Origin: Pseudomonadota bacterium
GTDB taxonomy: Bacteria > Pseudomonadota > Alphaproteobacteria > Rhizobiales > Xanthobacteraceae
Direction of reading: 5' to 3'
Assembly: GCA_023404705.1 (NCBI GenBank)
Contig: JAEYAU010000110.1
Span: 1 to 55,923, forward strand
DNA: 55,923 nt
Part shown: positions 1-8,053 of the stretch, piece by piece
Layout of the letters: every line of letters starts with the position of its first letter
How positions within the stretch are numbered: position 1 is the first letter of the stretch
Made by a program: the position numbers and the translations under genes
The notes under the pieces: generated by a model
Database searches by the model: none
What the model was told of the DNA's origin: nothing
The model's input: only the letters and a program-made list of their open reading frames with translations

Positions 1-1
1 C

Positions 2-1300
2 CCCGGCGCCGTCTACGACAGCAATGGCGCGATCATCGCGGCGGCGGTGCGGGAGGCGGGCGGCGAAGCCGTCGCGCTCGGCGCCTTTCCGGACGACGCG
101 CCGGCGCTCGAAGCCGCGATCCGCCGCGCACTCGCGGACTGCGACATGGTCGTGCTCTCGGGCGGCACCTCGAAGGGCGCGGGCGATCTCTCGCATCGCG
201 TGGTCTCGCGTCTCGGCGCACCCGGCATTCTGGTGCACGGCGTCGCGCTCAAGCCCGGCAAGCCGCTTTGTCTCGCGGTCGCCGAGCAGAAGCCGATCGT
301 GGTGCTGCCGGGATTCCCGACCTCGGCGATCTTCACCTTCCACGCCTTCGTGGCGCCGGTGATCCGCGCCAAGGCCGGGCTTCCTCCGGAAGCCGCCGCC
401 ACCGTCGAGGCCACGCTGCCGGTGCGCGTCGCCTCCGAGCTCGGGCGCAAGGAGTTCGTGATGGTGGCGCTGGTCGAAGGCGCGCAGGGCGACATCGCGC
501 TGCCGATCAGCCGCGGCTCGGGTTCGGTCACGACCTTCTCGCAGGCGGACGGTTTCTTCGAGGTGGATGCGCTGAGCCAGGCGGTCGATGCCGACACGCG
601 CGTGCGCGTCACGCTGATCGGCGAAGGCCGCGCACCCGATCTCGTCATCGCGGGCAGCCATGACGTCGCGCTCGACGTGGTGCTGTCGGAGCTGACGGGC
701 GTCACCACGCGCACCCTCGCGATTGGCAGCCTCGGCGGCGTGGCCGCGGCGCGGCGCGGCGAATGCGATCTCGCGCCCGTGCATCTGCTCGATCCCGAGA
801 CGGGGCGCTACAATACGCATCTGGTGAGCGAAGGGCTTTCGCTGGTGCGCGGTTGGGATCGCATGCAGGGCGTGGTCCATCGCGCCGACGATGCGCGCTT
901 CGCCGGCAAGAGCGCGCAGGAGGCGGTCGCGGCGGCGCTCGCGGACCCGAGCTGCCTCATGGTCAACCGCAATGCCGGCGCGGGCACGCGCGTGCTGATC
1001 GATCAGCTGCTCGCCGGCGCGCGGCCGCCCGGCTATGGCAATCAGCCGCGCTCGCACAATGCGGTGGCAGCCGCGGTCGCGCAGGGGCGCGCCGACTGGG
1101 GCGTCGCCACGCAGACGGTGGCGCAGCTCTACGGCCTGGGCTTCCTGCGGCTCGCGCCCGAGGCTTATGATTTCCTGCTCGTGGAGGCGCGCCGCAACCG
1201 TCCGGCCGTTCAGGCGTTTCTCCAGGCATTGCGGTCCGACATGGTGCGTGCGCAGATCACGGCGCTCGGCCTGCGGCCCGCGGAGATCGAGTCCGTATGA
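2..1300 (+). CDS. MoeA-like molybdotransferase fused to a PBP-like domain (5' end outside window)
   Basis: The frame is open from base 2, so the start lies upstream; 432 residues are visible. The first ~170 residues are the C-terminal part of a MoeA domain, with GAVYDSN at the left edge, VVLSGGTSKG near residue 52 and the HGVALKPGKP motif that contacts molybdopterin. From about residue 215 the protein continues into a PBP-like (LysR-substrate/ModA-like) domain: AGSHDVALD, RRGECDLAPVHLLD and NRNAGAGTR are typical of the MoeA-PBP fusion family. MoeA proteins insert molybdate (or tungstate) into adenylated molybdopterin; the PBP half may bind the oxyanion or another small ligand, which is inference. 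It overlaps the next gene by 4 bases (ATGA) and opens an FDH/Mo-cofactor island that also carries a stand-alone moeA at 16148. The truncation is only the window edge. Confidence 0.88.
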   Translation, partial: PGAVYDSNGAIIAAAVREAGGEAVALGAFPDDAPALEAAIRRALADCDMVVLSGGTSKGAGDLSHRVVSRLGAPGILVHGVALKPGKPLCLAVAEQKPIVVLPGFPTSAIFTFHAFVAPVIRAKAGLPPEAAATVEATLPVRVASELGRKEFVMVALVEGAQGDIALPISRGSGSVTTFSQADGFFEVDALSQAVDADTRVRVTLIGEGRAPDLVIAGSHDVALDVVLSELTGVTTRTLAIGSLGGVAAARRGECDLAPVHLLDPETGRYNTHLVSEGLSLVRGWDRMQGVVHRADDARFAGKSAQEAVAAALADPSCLMVNRNAGAGTRVLIDQLLAGARPPGYGNQPRSHNAVAAAVAQGRADWGVATQTVAQLYGLGFLRLAPEAYDFLLVEARRNRPAVQAFLQALRSDMVRAQITALGLRPAEIESV

Positions 1301-2565
1301 CGAGATGGATCATCGCATTGTCGCTCCTGGTGTTCGCGGGCGATGCGCATGCGCAGTTGCGCGGCCATGGCGGGCCGGTGCGCGGCGTTGCGGTGTCCGC
1401 GGACGGCAGCGAGGCGGTGTCGGGCAGCTTCGACGAGACCGCGATCCGCTGGTCGCTGACGCGCAACGCGGCCGAGCAGGTGATGCGCTTCCACGAAGGC
1501 GCCGTGAACGCGATCGCGATCCTGGCCGACGGCCGCATCGTGACGGCGGGCGAAGATGCGCGCGTGGCGATCTGGAAGCCGGGCGCGCCGCAGCCCGAGA
1601 CCGTGTTCGCGGAGCACAAGGCGCCGGTGGTGGGGCTCGCGGTGTCGCCGGACCAGAGCACGATTGCGTCCGCCTCCTGGGACCGCACGATCCGGCTGTG
1701 GTCGCTCAGGGGCGAGCCCGCGCGTGTGCTCGAAGGGCATACGCAGAACGTCAACGGCGTCGCCTTCACGCGCGATGGCAAGCTGGTGAGCGCCGGCTAT
1801 GACGCGACGCTGCGCGTCTGGTCGCTCAATGACAATACGCCACCCGTGATCACGACGCTGCCGACGCCGCTCAATGCGGTGGCGGTCGCCGATGACGAGA
1901 TCATCACGGCGGGCGCGGACGGCAAGGTCTACTTCGTGAAGGGCGCCGAGACCGCGGAGATCGAGGTCGGGCCGACCCCGATCATCGCGCTCTCCCTCTC
2001 GCGCGACGGCAAGCTGGTCGCGGCCGCCGGCATTCGCGGCGCGGTCGCGATCATCGAGCGCGCGACGCGCACGACCGCGCGAACGCTGGTCGGCCCCGGC
2101 CTGCCGGTGTGGTCGCTCGCCTTCCTGCCGGACAGCCGCACGCTGGTCACGGGCGGCACGGACCGCATGGTGCGGCGCTGGGATGCCGTGACGGGGGATC
2201 ACGTCGGCTCGGTCGCCATGGGCGCGCCCGGCGATGCGCTCGCGGCTTTCGCGGGCGACCGTGGCGCCGAAGTGTTCCGCGCCTGCGCCGCGTGTCACAC
2301 GCTCAAGTCTGACGACGGACCTCGCGCGGGCCCGACGCTCGCGGGCATCTTCGGCCGCAGGATCGCGACGCTGCCGGGCTATCACTACTCCGAAGCGCTG
2401 AAGAAGCTCGACATCGTCTGGACCCCCGAGACGGTGGCGCGCCTGTTCGAGATCGGGCCGATGACCTACACGCCCGGCACCAAGATGCCGGAGCAAAAGA
2501 TCACCTCGGCCGAGGACCGCGAGGCGCTGGTGCGGTTTCTCGAACGCGCGACGAATGGGCAGTGA
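1297..2565 (+). CDS. Secreted WD40 beta-propeller fused to class I cytochrome c
   Basis: A 422-residue protein with an N-terminal signal peptide (hydrophobic stretch ending ...GDAHAQ, about residue 20). Residues 20-310 are WD40 repeats, visible as recurring IRLWSL, LRVWSL, RRWDA blade ends preceded by SADG/SPDQ/TRDG turns. Residues ~315-422 are a mono-heme cytochrome c with the CAACH heme site (C330, C333, H334) and a probable axial methionine in TKMPEQ (M397). The protein should be exported by Sec, receive heme in the periplasm, and act as an electron carrier docked through the propeller. It is translationally coupled to the MoeA-PBP gene upstream (4-base overlap). Position in an FDH island suggests it accepts or relays electrons in formate oxidation, but that is inference from context. 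Confidence 0.9.
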   Translation: MTRWIIALSLLVFAGDAHAQLRGHGGPVRGVAVSADGSEAVSGSFDETAIRWSLTRNAAEQVMRFHEGAVNAIAILADGRIVTAGEDARVAIWKPGAPQPETVFAEHKAPVVGLAVSPDQSTIASASWDRTIRLWSLRGEPARVLEGHTQNVNGVAFTRDGKLVSAGYDATLRVWSLNDNTPPVITTLPTPLNAVAVADDEIITAGADGKVYFVKGAETAEIEVGPTPIIALSLSRDGKLVAAAGIRGAVAIIERATRTTARTLVGPGLPVWSLAFLPDSRTLVTGGTDRMVRRWDAVTGDHVGSVAMGAPGDALAAFAGDRGAEVFRACAACHTLKSDDGPRAGPTLAGIFGRRIATLPGYHYSEALKKLDIVWTPETVARLFEIGPMTYTPGTKMPEQKITSAEDREALVRFLERATNGQ

Positions 2566-2604
2566 GACCCTGAACCGCAAACCGCTCCGCGGCGTCTCAT
2601 TCGC

Positions 2605-3360
2605 ATGACCTTCGCGATCCGCTTCCGCCTGCAGGACGTCGATGCGATCACGCCCTGGGGGGCGCCGGGCGACCGGTCGCTCGGCTGGTTCGGGCTCACC
2701 TACGGGTGCTGTTGCATCGAGACGCCGCAGGGGCGGCTGCTCGAGACGCCGCGGCCGCACGGCCCGTTCGCCGAGCCGTGGGACTGCTATCAGGTGGCGC
2801 GGCTGTTCGACGATCTCCTCGCGGCGTGGCCGGCGATCGCCGAGCCGATACCGGACGACATCTTCGCCCTGATCGACGCGGGCTTCGAAGCGCGTATCGA
2901 TGCGCTCGATGCCTCCGACGACGAGGCGTTCTGGGACGCCGTCTCAGGCGCGTGCGATTGGTTCAAGGCGCGACACGTCTCGATGATGCATCACACCTCG
3001 GGCCCGAGCCTGCATCTCTGGCGCAGCGGCGACACGGTGCGGCTGCGCTGGATCGCCAATCCGAGCGGCAGGGCGGAGCTCGCGGATCATTGGACGGTGG
3101 CGCGTGCGGACTGCAGGCTCCGGTTCAACGACGTGGAGCAGGGCGTGCGCGGGTTCGCAGACGAATTCCTCGGCGCAATGGCGACGCGCGTCGAGAGCAT
3201 TCGCCGCGAGGGCTGGACACGCGGCTGTGCGCTCGATGTTGATCTGCTCGTGAAGGCGCTGCGGGACGAAGAGACCTGGGCCGCGAAGACGCTCGCGACC
3301 GTGGCGCGGACGGATTGGGCTGCGGTGCGCGAGGCGCTGCGGAAGATCGGGTTGCTTTGA
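2605..3360 (+). CDS. DUF5984 family protein
   Basis: A 251-residue cytoplasmic-looking protein with no signal peptide or membrane segment. The N-terminus (FRLQDVDAITPWG, then GWFGLTYGCCCIE) resembles the DUF5984 family, whose members share a TPWG and WFGLT pattern; this assignment is from memory of the family. The rest contains many Trp and acidic residues. It lies 39 bases after the WD40-cytochrome gene on the same strand and before a convergent Fe-S protein gene. No function is known; association with FDH could be accidental. The ATG at 2605 gives the conserved N-terminus directly. Confidence 0.72.
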   Translation: MTFAIRFRLQDVDAITPWGAPGDRSLGWFGLTYGCCCIETPQGRLLETPRPHGPFAEPWDCYQVARLFDDLLAAWPAIAEPIPDDIFALIDAGFEARIDALDASDDEAFWDAVSGACDWFKARHVSMMHHTSGPSLHLWRSGDTVRLRWIANPSGRAELADHWTVARADCRLRFNDVEQGVRGFADEFLGAMATRVESIRREGWTRGCALDVDLLVKALRDEETWAAKTLATVARTDWAAVREALRKIGLL

Positions 3361-3387
3361 ACTCAGCAGCCCTCTCCAACTCAAAAC

Positions 3388-3608
3388 CGTCATCCTGAGG
3401 TGCGAGGGCTCGTCGCACGTAGGTCGGCTATAGCCGACCTACGCACTGATAATGCCCAGGTCGGGCAAGCCCGACCTGGGAGCGACGAGCGCGAGCCTCG
3501 AAGGATGAACGGCCGCTGAGTCGAAGCGAGCGCGCTGCACCGCCCGGGCCGTCGCCCTTCGAGGCTCGGCACTGCGTGCCGAGCACCTCAGGGTGACGGT
3601 CGAAACGG
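3388..3608. repeat. Intergenic palindromic repeat cluster
   Basis: The 272-base gap between convergent genes is built almost wholly of inverted repeats. It starts with CGTCATCCTGAGGTGCGAG and later has its inverse-type partner GCCTCGAAGGATGA (about 3495-3508), then CCCTTCGAGGCTCGG and GAGCACCTCAGGGTGACGG (about 3556-3601). Nested inside are a perfect 24-base palindrome at 3419-3442 and a second perfect stem at 3455-3480 (CCCAGGTCGGGC, CAA-type loop, partner strand). Such CGTCATCCTGAGGTGC elements are widespread intergenic repeats in Rhizobiales genomes as I remember them. Besides being repetitive, the stems may end transcription from both sides. Confidence 0.8.
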
Positions 3609-3632
3609 TGGCGTGTGCGACGGAAGCTGCCG

Positions 3633-5651
3633 CTACGCGTCCGGCTTCTGCTGCTCGCGCTCGCGCAGATAGTCTTCGGTGGTGCGCGGCTTGGGGCGCG
3701 CGGGGGCGCCGTAGGGGTCGACCATGTCCTCGCTGGCGACGATGACGCGGCAGTCGTCGCACATCTTGATCATGTCGAGGCGCTTGGAGGAGCCCTGGAA
3801 CATCCAGTGCTTGCCTTCGAGCTTGGCGATGACCCGCTCGATGGTGCTGCGCGTGCCGAAGGGCTTTTCGCAGCGGATGCAGTGGAAGGGCTCTTCCTCC
3901 TTGATCACGCGCGAGGCGGCCGTCGCAGCCCGGAAGTCGATCTGCGGGTGAAGCGTGATCACCTTCTCGGGGCAGGTGGCGGCGCAGAGGCCGCACTGCA
4001 CGCAGGCGTCCTCGGTGAAGCGCAGCGTCGGGCGCTCGGGATCGTCGCCGAGCGCACCGGCCGGGCAGGCCGCGACGCAGGAGAGGCAGAGCGTGCAGCC
4101 CTCGACCTTCACCTCGATGGTGCCGAAGGGCGCGCCGACCGGGAGCGCCACCACATCGGTGGGCGCGGGCGCCACATGGTGCAATTCGCGCAGCGCGAGG
4201 CGCAGCACATCGCGCTTGGCGCCGAGCGCGCTGAACGGCGCTGGGCGCGCGACGCCGTCATTGACGGTCATCTCGCGCAGCGCGGTGCCGAGCGCGTCCG
4301 GGTCGTCGGTCTCGATGGTGCCGACGCGGCCGGGACCGAAGCCGAGGCCGGTGAGGATCGGATCCGCATATGTGAGCGTGCGGCGCAGGCCCGTGACGTC
4401 GTGGCGCGGGCGCTCATGCATCAGGAAGCGCACGGCGGCGGCGCCATACGCGAAGGCGGCCGCGATCGCCTCGAGGCCGACTTGCGTGATCTCGTTGACG
4501 GCGAGCGGCAGCACATTGGCGGGCAGGCCGTCGCCGTAGCGCGCGAGCGCGTCGATCATCTCGCCGCCGTGGCTCTGATCATGCACCAGCAGCACGGGCC
4601 GCTTGCCGCCCGTTTCGAGATAAGTGGACAGCAGCGTGCGCAGCTTGCGCATCAGCGCGTCGGCGGGCGGCAGCGCATAAGCCGCGGCGCCGGTCGGGCA
4701 GGCGGCGGCGCACTGGCCGCACCCCGCGCAGATATGCGGATCGATCGCCACGTGATCGCCGGCCGGCGTGATGGCGCCGGTCGGGCACAGATCGAGGCAG
4801 CGGCGGCAGCCGACGATGCGCGAGCGCGAGTGCGCGCAGAGGTCAGCCGTGAAATCGATGTAGCGCGGCTTGTCGAAGGTGCCGACGAGATCGCCCGCCT
4901 TCATGACGGCGCGCAGCACCGCGGCCGGATCGTTCGGATCGGCGCGCAGATAGCCGTCGCGCAACTCGGCGGCCGGGAACAGCGGCGTGCCGCCCGTGAG
5001 GTCGAGCACGATGTCGCAGCGTGAGGTCGCGCCATTGCGCGCCGCGCCGAAGGCGAGCGTGCCGCGCGAGGAGGGCAGCGGCTGCGCGAAATCATCCACG
5101 GTCAGCTCGAAGGCGCCGAGCCAGCCCTTGGCGGCTCGAATCGTGCCCTTGACGATCGGGAAGTCGGTGGCGCGCGGCGGCGCGATGTCGCGCGGCTTGG
5201 TGATCAGCACCGTGACGTCGAGCTTGTCCTTGAGCAGCTTCGCGGCTTCGATCGCGCTCTCGTCGCGGCCGTAGATCAACGCGACGCCTTCGCTCTCGAA
5301 GGAGACGAAGGGCAGCGGCGGCAGCTCCTCGGCAGCGGCCGCGATCAGCGCGGCCATCTTCGGGCCGGCCGCGGCGCCGTCCTTCGACCAGCCGGCGGTC
5401 TCGCGCAGGTTGACGAAGCTCACCGTGGCGCCGGTCTCTTCGGCGATCTCGGCGAACAGCGGCTGCTCCTGCCCACACGCAACCGTGATCGGCGTGCCTT
5501 CGGCCGTGGCGGCGCGGAAGCGCTCGACTTCACTGCGGCAGAAGTCGCGGCCCGTCTCGATGCGATGGCGCGGACAGCCGCGCTGCACCGCGCCGGTATC
5601 GAGGCGCATGGTGTCTTCGCACGAGCACAGGAACAGCGTGGTCTTACTCAT
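3633..5651 (-). CDS. Poly-[4Fe-4S] ferredoxin-type protein of the FDH island
   Basis: A 672-residue soluble protein with four ferredoxin-type cluster motifs in two pairs: C272 with C282-x2-C285-x3-C289 and C308-x2-C311-x2-C314-x3-C318, then C519-x2-C522-x2-C525-x3-C529 and C550-x2-C553-x2-C556-x3-C560. Two more CxxC pairs near the end (C591/C594 in CIRCEKPFG and C631/C634 in CDDC) could hold zinc or another cluster. The first ~260 residues carry further cysteines (CSCEDTM, CGQEQPLF) and look like the regulator/oxidoreductase type N-terminus found in FDH-associated 4Fe-4S proteins. No Tat or Sec signal is visible, so a cytoplasmic electron-transfer role is likely. It is divergent from the DUF operon at 5761, sharing a 109-base promoter region, and is probably a dedicated electron partner or maturation factor of FDH. 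Confidence 0.88.
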   Translation of the reverse strand: MSKTTLFLCSCEDTMRLDTGAVQRGCPRHRIETGRDFCRSEVERFRAATAEGTPITVACGQEQPLFAEIAEETGATVSFVNLRETAGWSKDGAAAGPKMAALIAAAAEELPPLPFVSFESEGVALIYGRDESAIEAAKLLKDKLDVTVLITKPRDIAPPRATDFPIVKGTIRAAKGWLGAFELTVDDFAQPLPSSRGTLAFGAARNGATSRCDIVLDLTGGTPLFPAAELRDGYLRADPNDPAAVLRAVMKAGDLVGTFDKPRYIDFTADLCAHSRSRIVGCRRCLDLCPTGAITPAGDHVAIDPHICAGCGQCAAACPTGAAAYALPPADALMRKLRTLLSTYLETGGKRPVLLVHDQSHGGEMIDALARYGDGLPANVLPLAVNEITQVGLEAIAAAFAYGAAAVRFLMHERPRHDVTGLRRTLTYADPILTGLGFGPGRVGTIETDDPDALGTALREMTVNDGVARPAPFSALGAKRDVLRLALRELHHVAPAPTDVVALPVGAPFGTIEVKVEGCTLCLSCVAACPAGALGDDPERPTLRFTEDACVQCGLCAATCPEKVITLHPQIDFRAATAASRVIKEEEPFHCIRCEKPFGTRSTIERVIAKLEGKHWMFQGSSKRLDMIKMCDDCRVIVASEDMVDPYGAPARPKPRTTEDYLREREQQKPDA

Positions 5652-5702
5652 TCACCTTCCCCGGCCTCGAAGAAGATCGAGGTCTGGCCACGGATAGCGC
5701 CA

Positions 5703-5725
5703 GCCTATAATTGTAACAATATAAA
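5703..5725. promoter_or_regulatory. AT-rich divergent promoter with ATTGTAACAAT palindrome
   Basis: The 109-base gap between the divergent Fe-S gene and the DUF operon contains TATAATTGTAACAATATAAA, strikingly AT-rich in a very high GC setting. It includes the perfect palindrome ATTGT-A-ACAAT and a TATAAT that could be a -10 box reading right. A ribosome site (AGGAGCC) lies just before the ATG at 5761. The palindrome is a candidate operator for co-regulation of both directions; no regulator is identified. Confidence 0.5.
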
Positions 5726-5760
5726 TCTAGTGGGCGTCGCAGTTTGACGCAGGAGCCTTA

Positions 5761-6516
5761 ATGTCCGTGAAAACCCGTGTGCGGACCCCATTCACGCCGG
5801 AACTCGACCTGCCGCCGGTCTATACCGCGGTGGCGTTACGTGAGGTGGGCGACGCTTTCGCGCATGCGAAGGAGATCGCCGCGGACGCGGGCGCCGGGAC
5901 GCTGGTCTATGTGGGCCGCTTCGACCTCGCCGAGTTCGCGGTGGTGCTGGAGCCCGAGGAGCCGCTGCGTACCGCGCGGCGCGCCTTCTATGCGGGCATG
6001 AACGCGCTGGTGGATTCGCTGCTGTCCTATGCGCCGCCTGAGCGGATGATCACCATCGACTGGCCCGGAACGATCCGCATCGAGGGTGGGCTCGTGGGCG
6101 GCGGCCAGCTCGCCTGGCCCGCGCGCGCGGCCGAAGACGAGCCGCCCGAGTGGCTGGTGTTCGGCGGCATGATCCGCATGGTCTCGCTCGCCGAGGGCGA
6201 GCCCGGATTGCGGCCGCTCTCGACCGCGCTCGAGGACGAAGGCTTCGACGATACCGCGGCCGCGCGCGTGGTGGAGAGCTTCGCGCGCCATCTCATGGTC
6301 GCGATGGATGCCTGGCAGGAGCAGGGCTTCAAGGCAGTGGAGCGCGAATACCTGCAGCGGCTCGCGCCCGAGAATGGATTGCGGCGCGACATCGACGAGA
6401 CCGGCGACCTGCTGGCGCGGCGCATGGGCAAGGCGGAGGGCGAGCGGCGCAAGCTTGCGAGCGCGTTGAAGGTGCCGGCCTGGCTCGATCCCGAGACGAA
6501 GGGACCGCGGCTGTGA
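5761..6516 (+). CDS. Biotin/lipoate-ligase-like protein (DUF4444 type), catalytic motifs degenerate
   Basis: A 251-residue protein, first of a five-gene overlapping operon. The fold is suggested by VYVGRFDLAEFAVVLEPEEPL (residues ~50-70), which matches the strand region of biotin/lipoate ligases, and by DWPGTIRIEGGLVGGG (~100-115), which aligns with the ligase segment containing KWPND and a following K-x-G. The C-terminal ~70 residues (FDDTAAARVVESFARHLMVAMDAW onward, helical) fit the DUF4444 extension. The usual catalytic lysine of KWPND is replaced (D-W-P-G-T), the second lysine is absent, and no GRGR nucleotide loop is seen, so ligase activity is doubtful. It may be a scaffold or carrier-binding relative used in FDH maturation. 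ATG at 5761 has a good ribosome site (AGGAGCC). The family name is recalled; the missing residues are seen. Confidence 0.8.
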   Translation: MSVKTRVRTPFTPELDLPPVYTAVALREVGDAFAHAKEIAADAGAGTLVYVGRFDLAEFAVVLEPEEPLRTARRAFYAGMNALVDSLLSYAPPERMITIDWPGTIRIEGGLVGGGQLAWPARAAEDEPPEWLVFGGMIRMVSLAEGEPGLRPLSTALEDEGFDDTAAARVVESFARHLMVAMDAWQEQGFKAVEREYLQRLAPENGLRRDIDETGDLLARRMGKAEGERRKLASALKVPAWLDPETKGPRL

Positions 6517-7049
6517 AGCTGTTGCGCACCATCCGGCTCGATCCGTCCGACACGTTCATCTTCGAGCGGGCGGCCGAGCCCGGCGAATGGGCGGTGCCGG
6601 GCGCCTTCATGTTCATGGAGGTCGATCCCGCGAAGCTGGAGGGGAAGGCGCGCGTCGCATTCCGCTCGGGCTTTCTCGGGCTCGGCTCGCTCGGATGGTC
6701 GACGCTGGTGCAGATCGTCGAAGCGAGCGATGCGGATCGCGCGGCCGCGGTCACGCAGCTCGCGGAAAAGCTTGTTGCCGAGTTCGGCGCGCCCGACATG
6801 GAAGCCGCAACTGCCGCCGCATCGGAGGAGCTCGATTTCGCGGCCTCGCTCTGCGAGCACCCGAAGGATACGCTGATCGCGATGCACCGGGCCTATGAGG
6901 ACGGAGCGATCCGCGAGACGTTTCGCACGTTGACTCCGCGCGCAGGAGAACCGAAGCCGCTGCGCGCCTTCGCCTTCATGGAAGTGGAAGGTGAGGATGA
7001 AACTGACGAGACCGTCGACTTGATGGCTCTCGCCAAGGAGAAGAAATGA
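6513..7049 (+). CDS. DUF6505 family protein
   Basis: A 178-residue protein starting at GTG 6513, which overlaps the preceding TGA (GTGA); the in-frame upstream extension is a shadow inside the previous gene. Sequence begins VKLLRTIRLDPSDTFIFERA and includes WAVPGAFMFMEVDP, FRSGFLGLGSLGWSTL and a late LRAFAFMEVEGEDETDETV, giving a repeated FMEV pattern at both ends. There are no cysteine motifs, signal or membrane segments. DUF6505 proteins occur in the FDH accessory gene set of alphaproteobacteria as I recall; their function is unknown. Overlaps on both sides (GTGA, ATGA) imply tight translational coupling with the ligase-like and DUF6352 proteins, so the three may act in a fixed ratio or complex. 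Confidence 0.82.
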   Translation: MKLLRTIRLDPSDTFIFERAAEPGEWAVPGAFMFMEVDPAKLEGKARVAFRSGFLGLGSLGWSTLVQIVEASDADRAAAVTQLAEKLVAEFGAPDMEAATAAASEELDFAASLCEHPKDTLIAMHRAYEDGAIRETFRTLTPRAGEPKPLRAFAFMEVEGEDETDETVDLMALAKEKK

Positions 7050-8053
7050 AGGATTTCTGGCTGTCCTGCGGCCATCATCTGCTCGACCGCGATGCGGGCG
7101 GCGGGCTGGTGGTCACGGACGAGTTCCTCAAGGTGTATTTCGCGCGCCCCGAGCTGGCGCCGCCGGAGGATGCCGGCGTGGTCGAGCGTACGCTGCATGC
7201 CGCGCTGCTCGCCGAGCCGCGGCGGCCCGTCAGCGCCGACGAGATCGCGGCGCTGGAGGATCCGGATGCGCGCGAGAACTGGCAGCTGATGCTGTCGTTC
7301 CGCGACCATCTGCTGCGTCACGCGACGCTGGAAGGCGCCTATGCGGCGCTGGTGCGCGGCAATGCGGCGCGCACGCCGGTGTTGTTCCTCAATCAGCTCG
7401 TGCACGTGATCCTGCGCAACGTGCTCGACGGCTGCGAGGACGCTTATGTGCTGCGCGCGGCCGAGATGCTGTTCCGGCCGCAGCTCGTCACGCTGCACGA
7501 GGGCTCGCTGCTCGCCGGCGACGAGGAGACGATCGCGGATCACACCGGTCACCAGGTCTCGCCGCTCGTCTCCATGATGGGCCTGCCGGCGGAGGCCGAG
7601 ATCGACGTGATGACGGATGAGAATGCCGAGAGCTACTGGGAGCGCTCGGACCAGTTCGACATGGCGCTCGACCTCAGCGGCGCGCAGCGCGGACACGCGG
7701 CGCTCGGCCAGGTGATCGAGGCCTTCGTACAGCACATGCTCGGCGTCGAAGTGGACGTCGAGCCGATCACGGAAGCGCGCGACGTGCGGCTCGCCTGGTA
7801 TGTGGGGCTCGACCAGGAGGGCACGAAGATCGGCGACATGCTGTGGAACGGCGAGGAGCTGGACGAGGCGACGGCGCGAAGCATCGCGGCGTTGTATCGC
7901 CTGAGCTTCCGCGATCCCAAGGTGATGACCGAGAAGGTCGCGGGCGAGCCGGTCTATCTCATCCTGGCGATGTCCGCGGACAAGCGCCTGCGCTTCAAGC
8001 CGCAGAACCTGGTGACGGGCCTGCCGGTGCGCCACCTGGAGGCCGTGTCGTGA
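7046..8053 (+). CDS. DUF6352 family protein
   Basis: A 335-residue protein beginning MKDFWLSCGHHLLDRDAGGG, a highly characteristic start for DUF6352. It has no signal peptide, no Cys cluster beyond the N-terminal SCGHHLLD, and several conserved-looking acidic/aromatic stretches (SYWERSDQFDMALDLSGAQRG, AWYVGLDQEGTKIGDMLWNGEEL). The N-terminal Cys-Gly-His-His could bind a metal, which is inference. The start ATG overlaps the stop of DUF6505 (ATGA), and its own stop overlaps the GTG of DUF3305. Function is unknown; conserved linkage to FDH suggests a role in enzyme assembly. Confidence 0.85.
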   Translation: MKDFWLSCGHHLLDRDAGGGLVVTDEFLKVYFARPELAPPEDAGVVERTLHAALLAEPRRPVSADEIAALEDPDARENWQLMLSFRDHLLRHATLEGAYAALVRGNAARTPVLFLNQLVHVILRNVLDGCEDAYVLRAAEMLFRPQLVTLHEGSLLAGDEETIADHTGHQVSPLVSMMGLPAEAEIDVMTDENAESYWERSDQFDMALDLSGAQRGHAALGQVIEAFVQHMLGVEVDVEPITEARDVRLAWYVGLDQEGTKIGDMLWNGEELDEATARSIAALYRLSFRDPKVMTEKVAGEPVYLILAMSADKRLRFKPQNLVTGLPVRHLEAVS

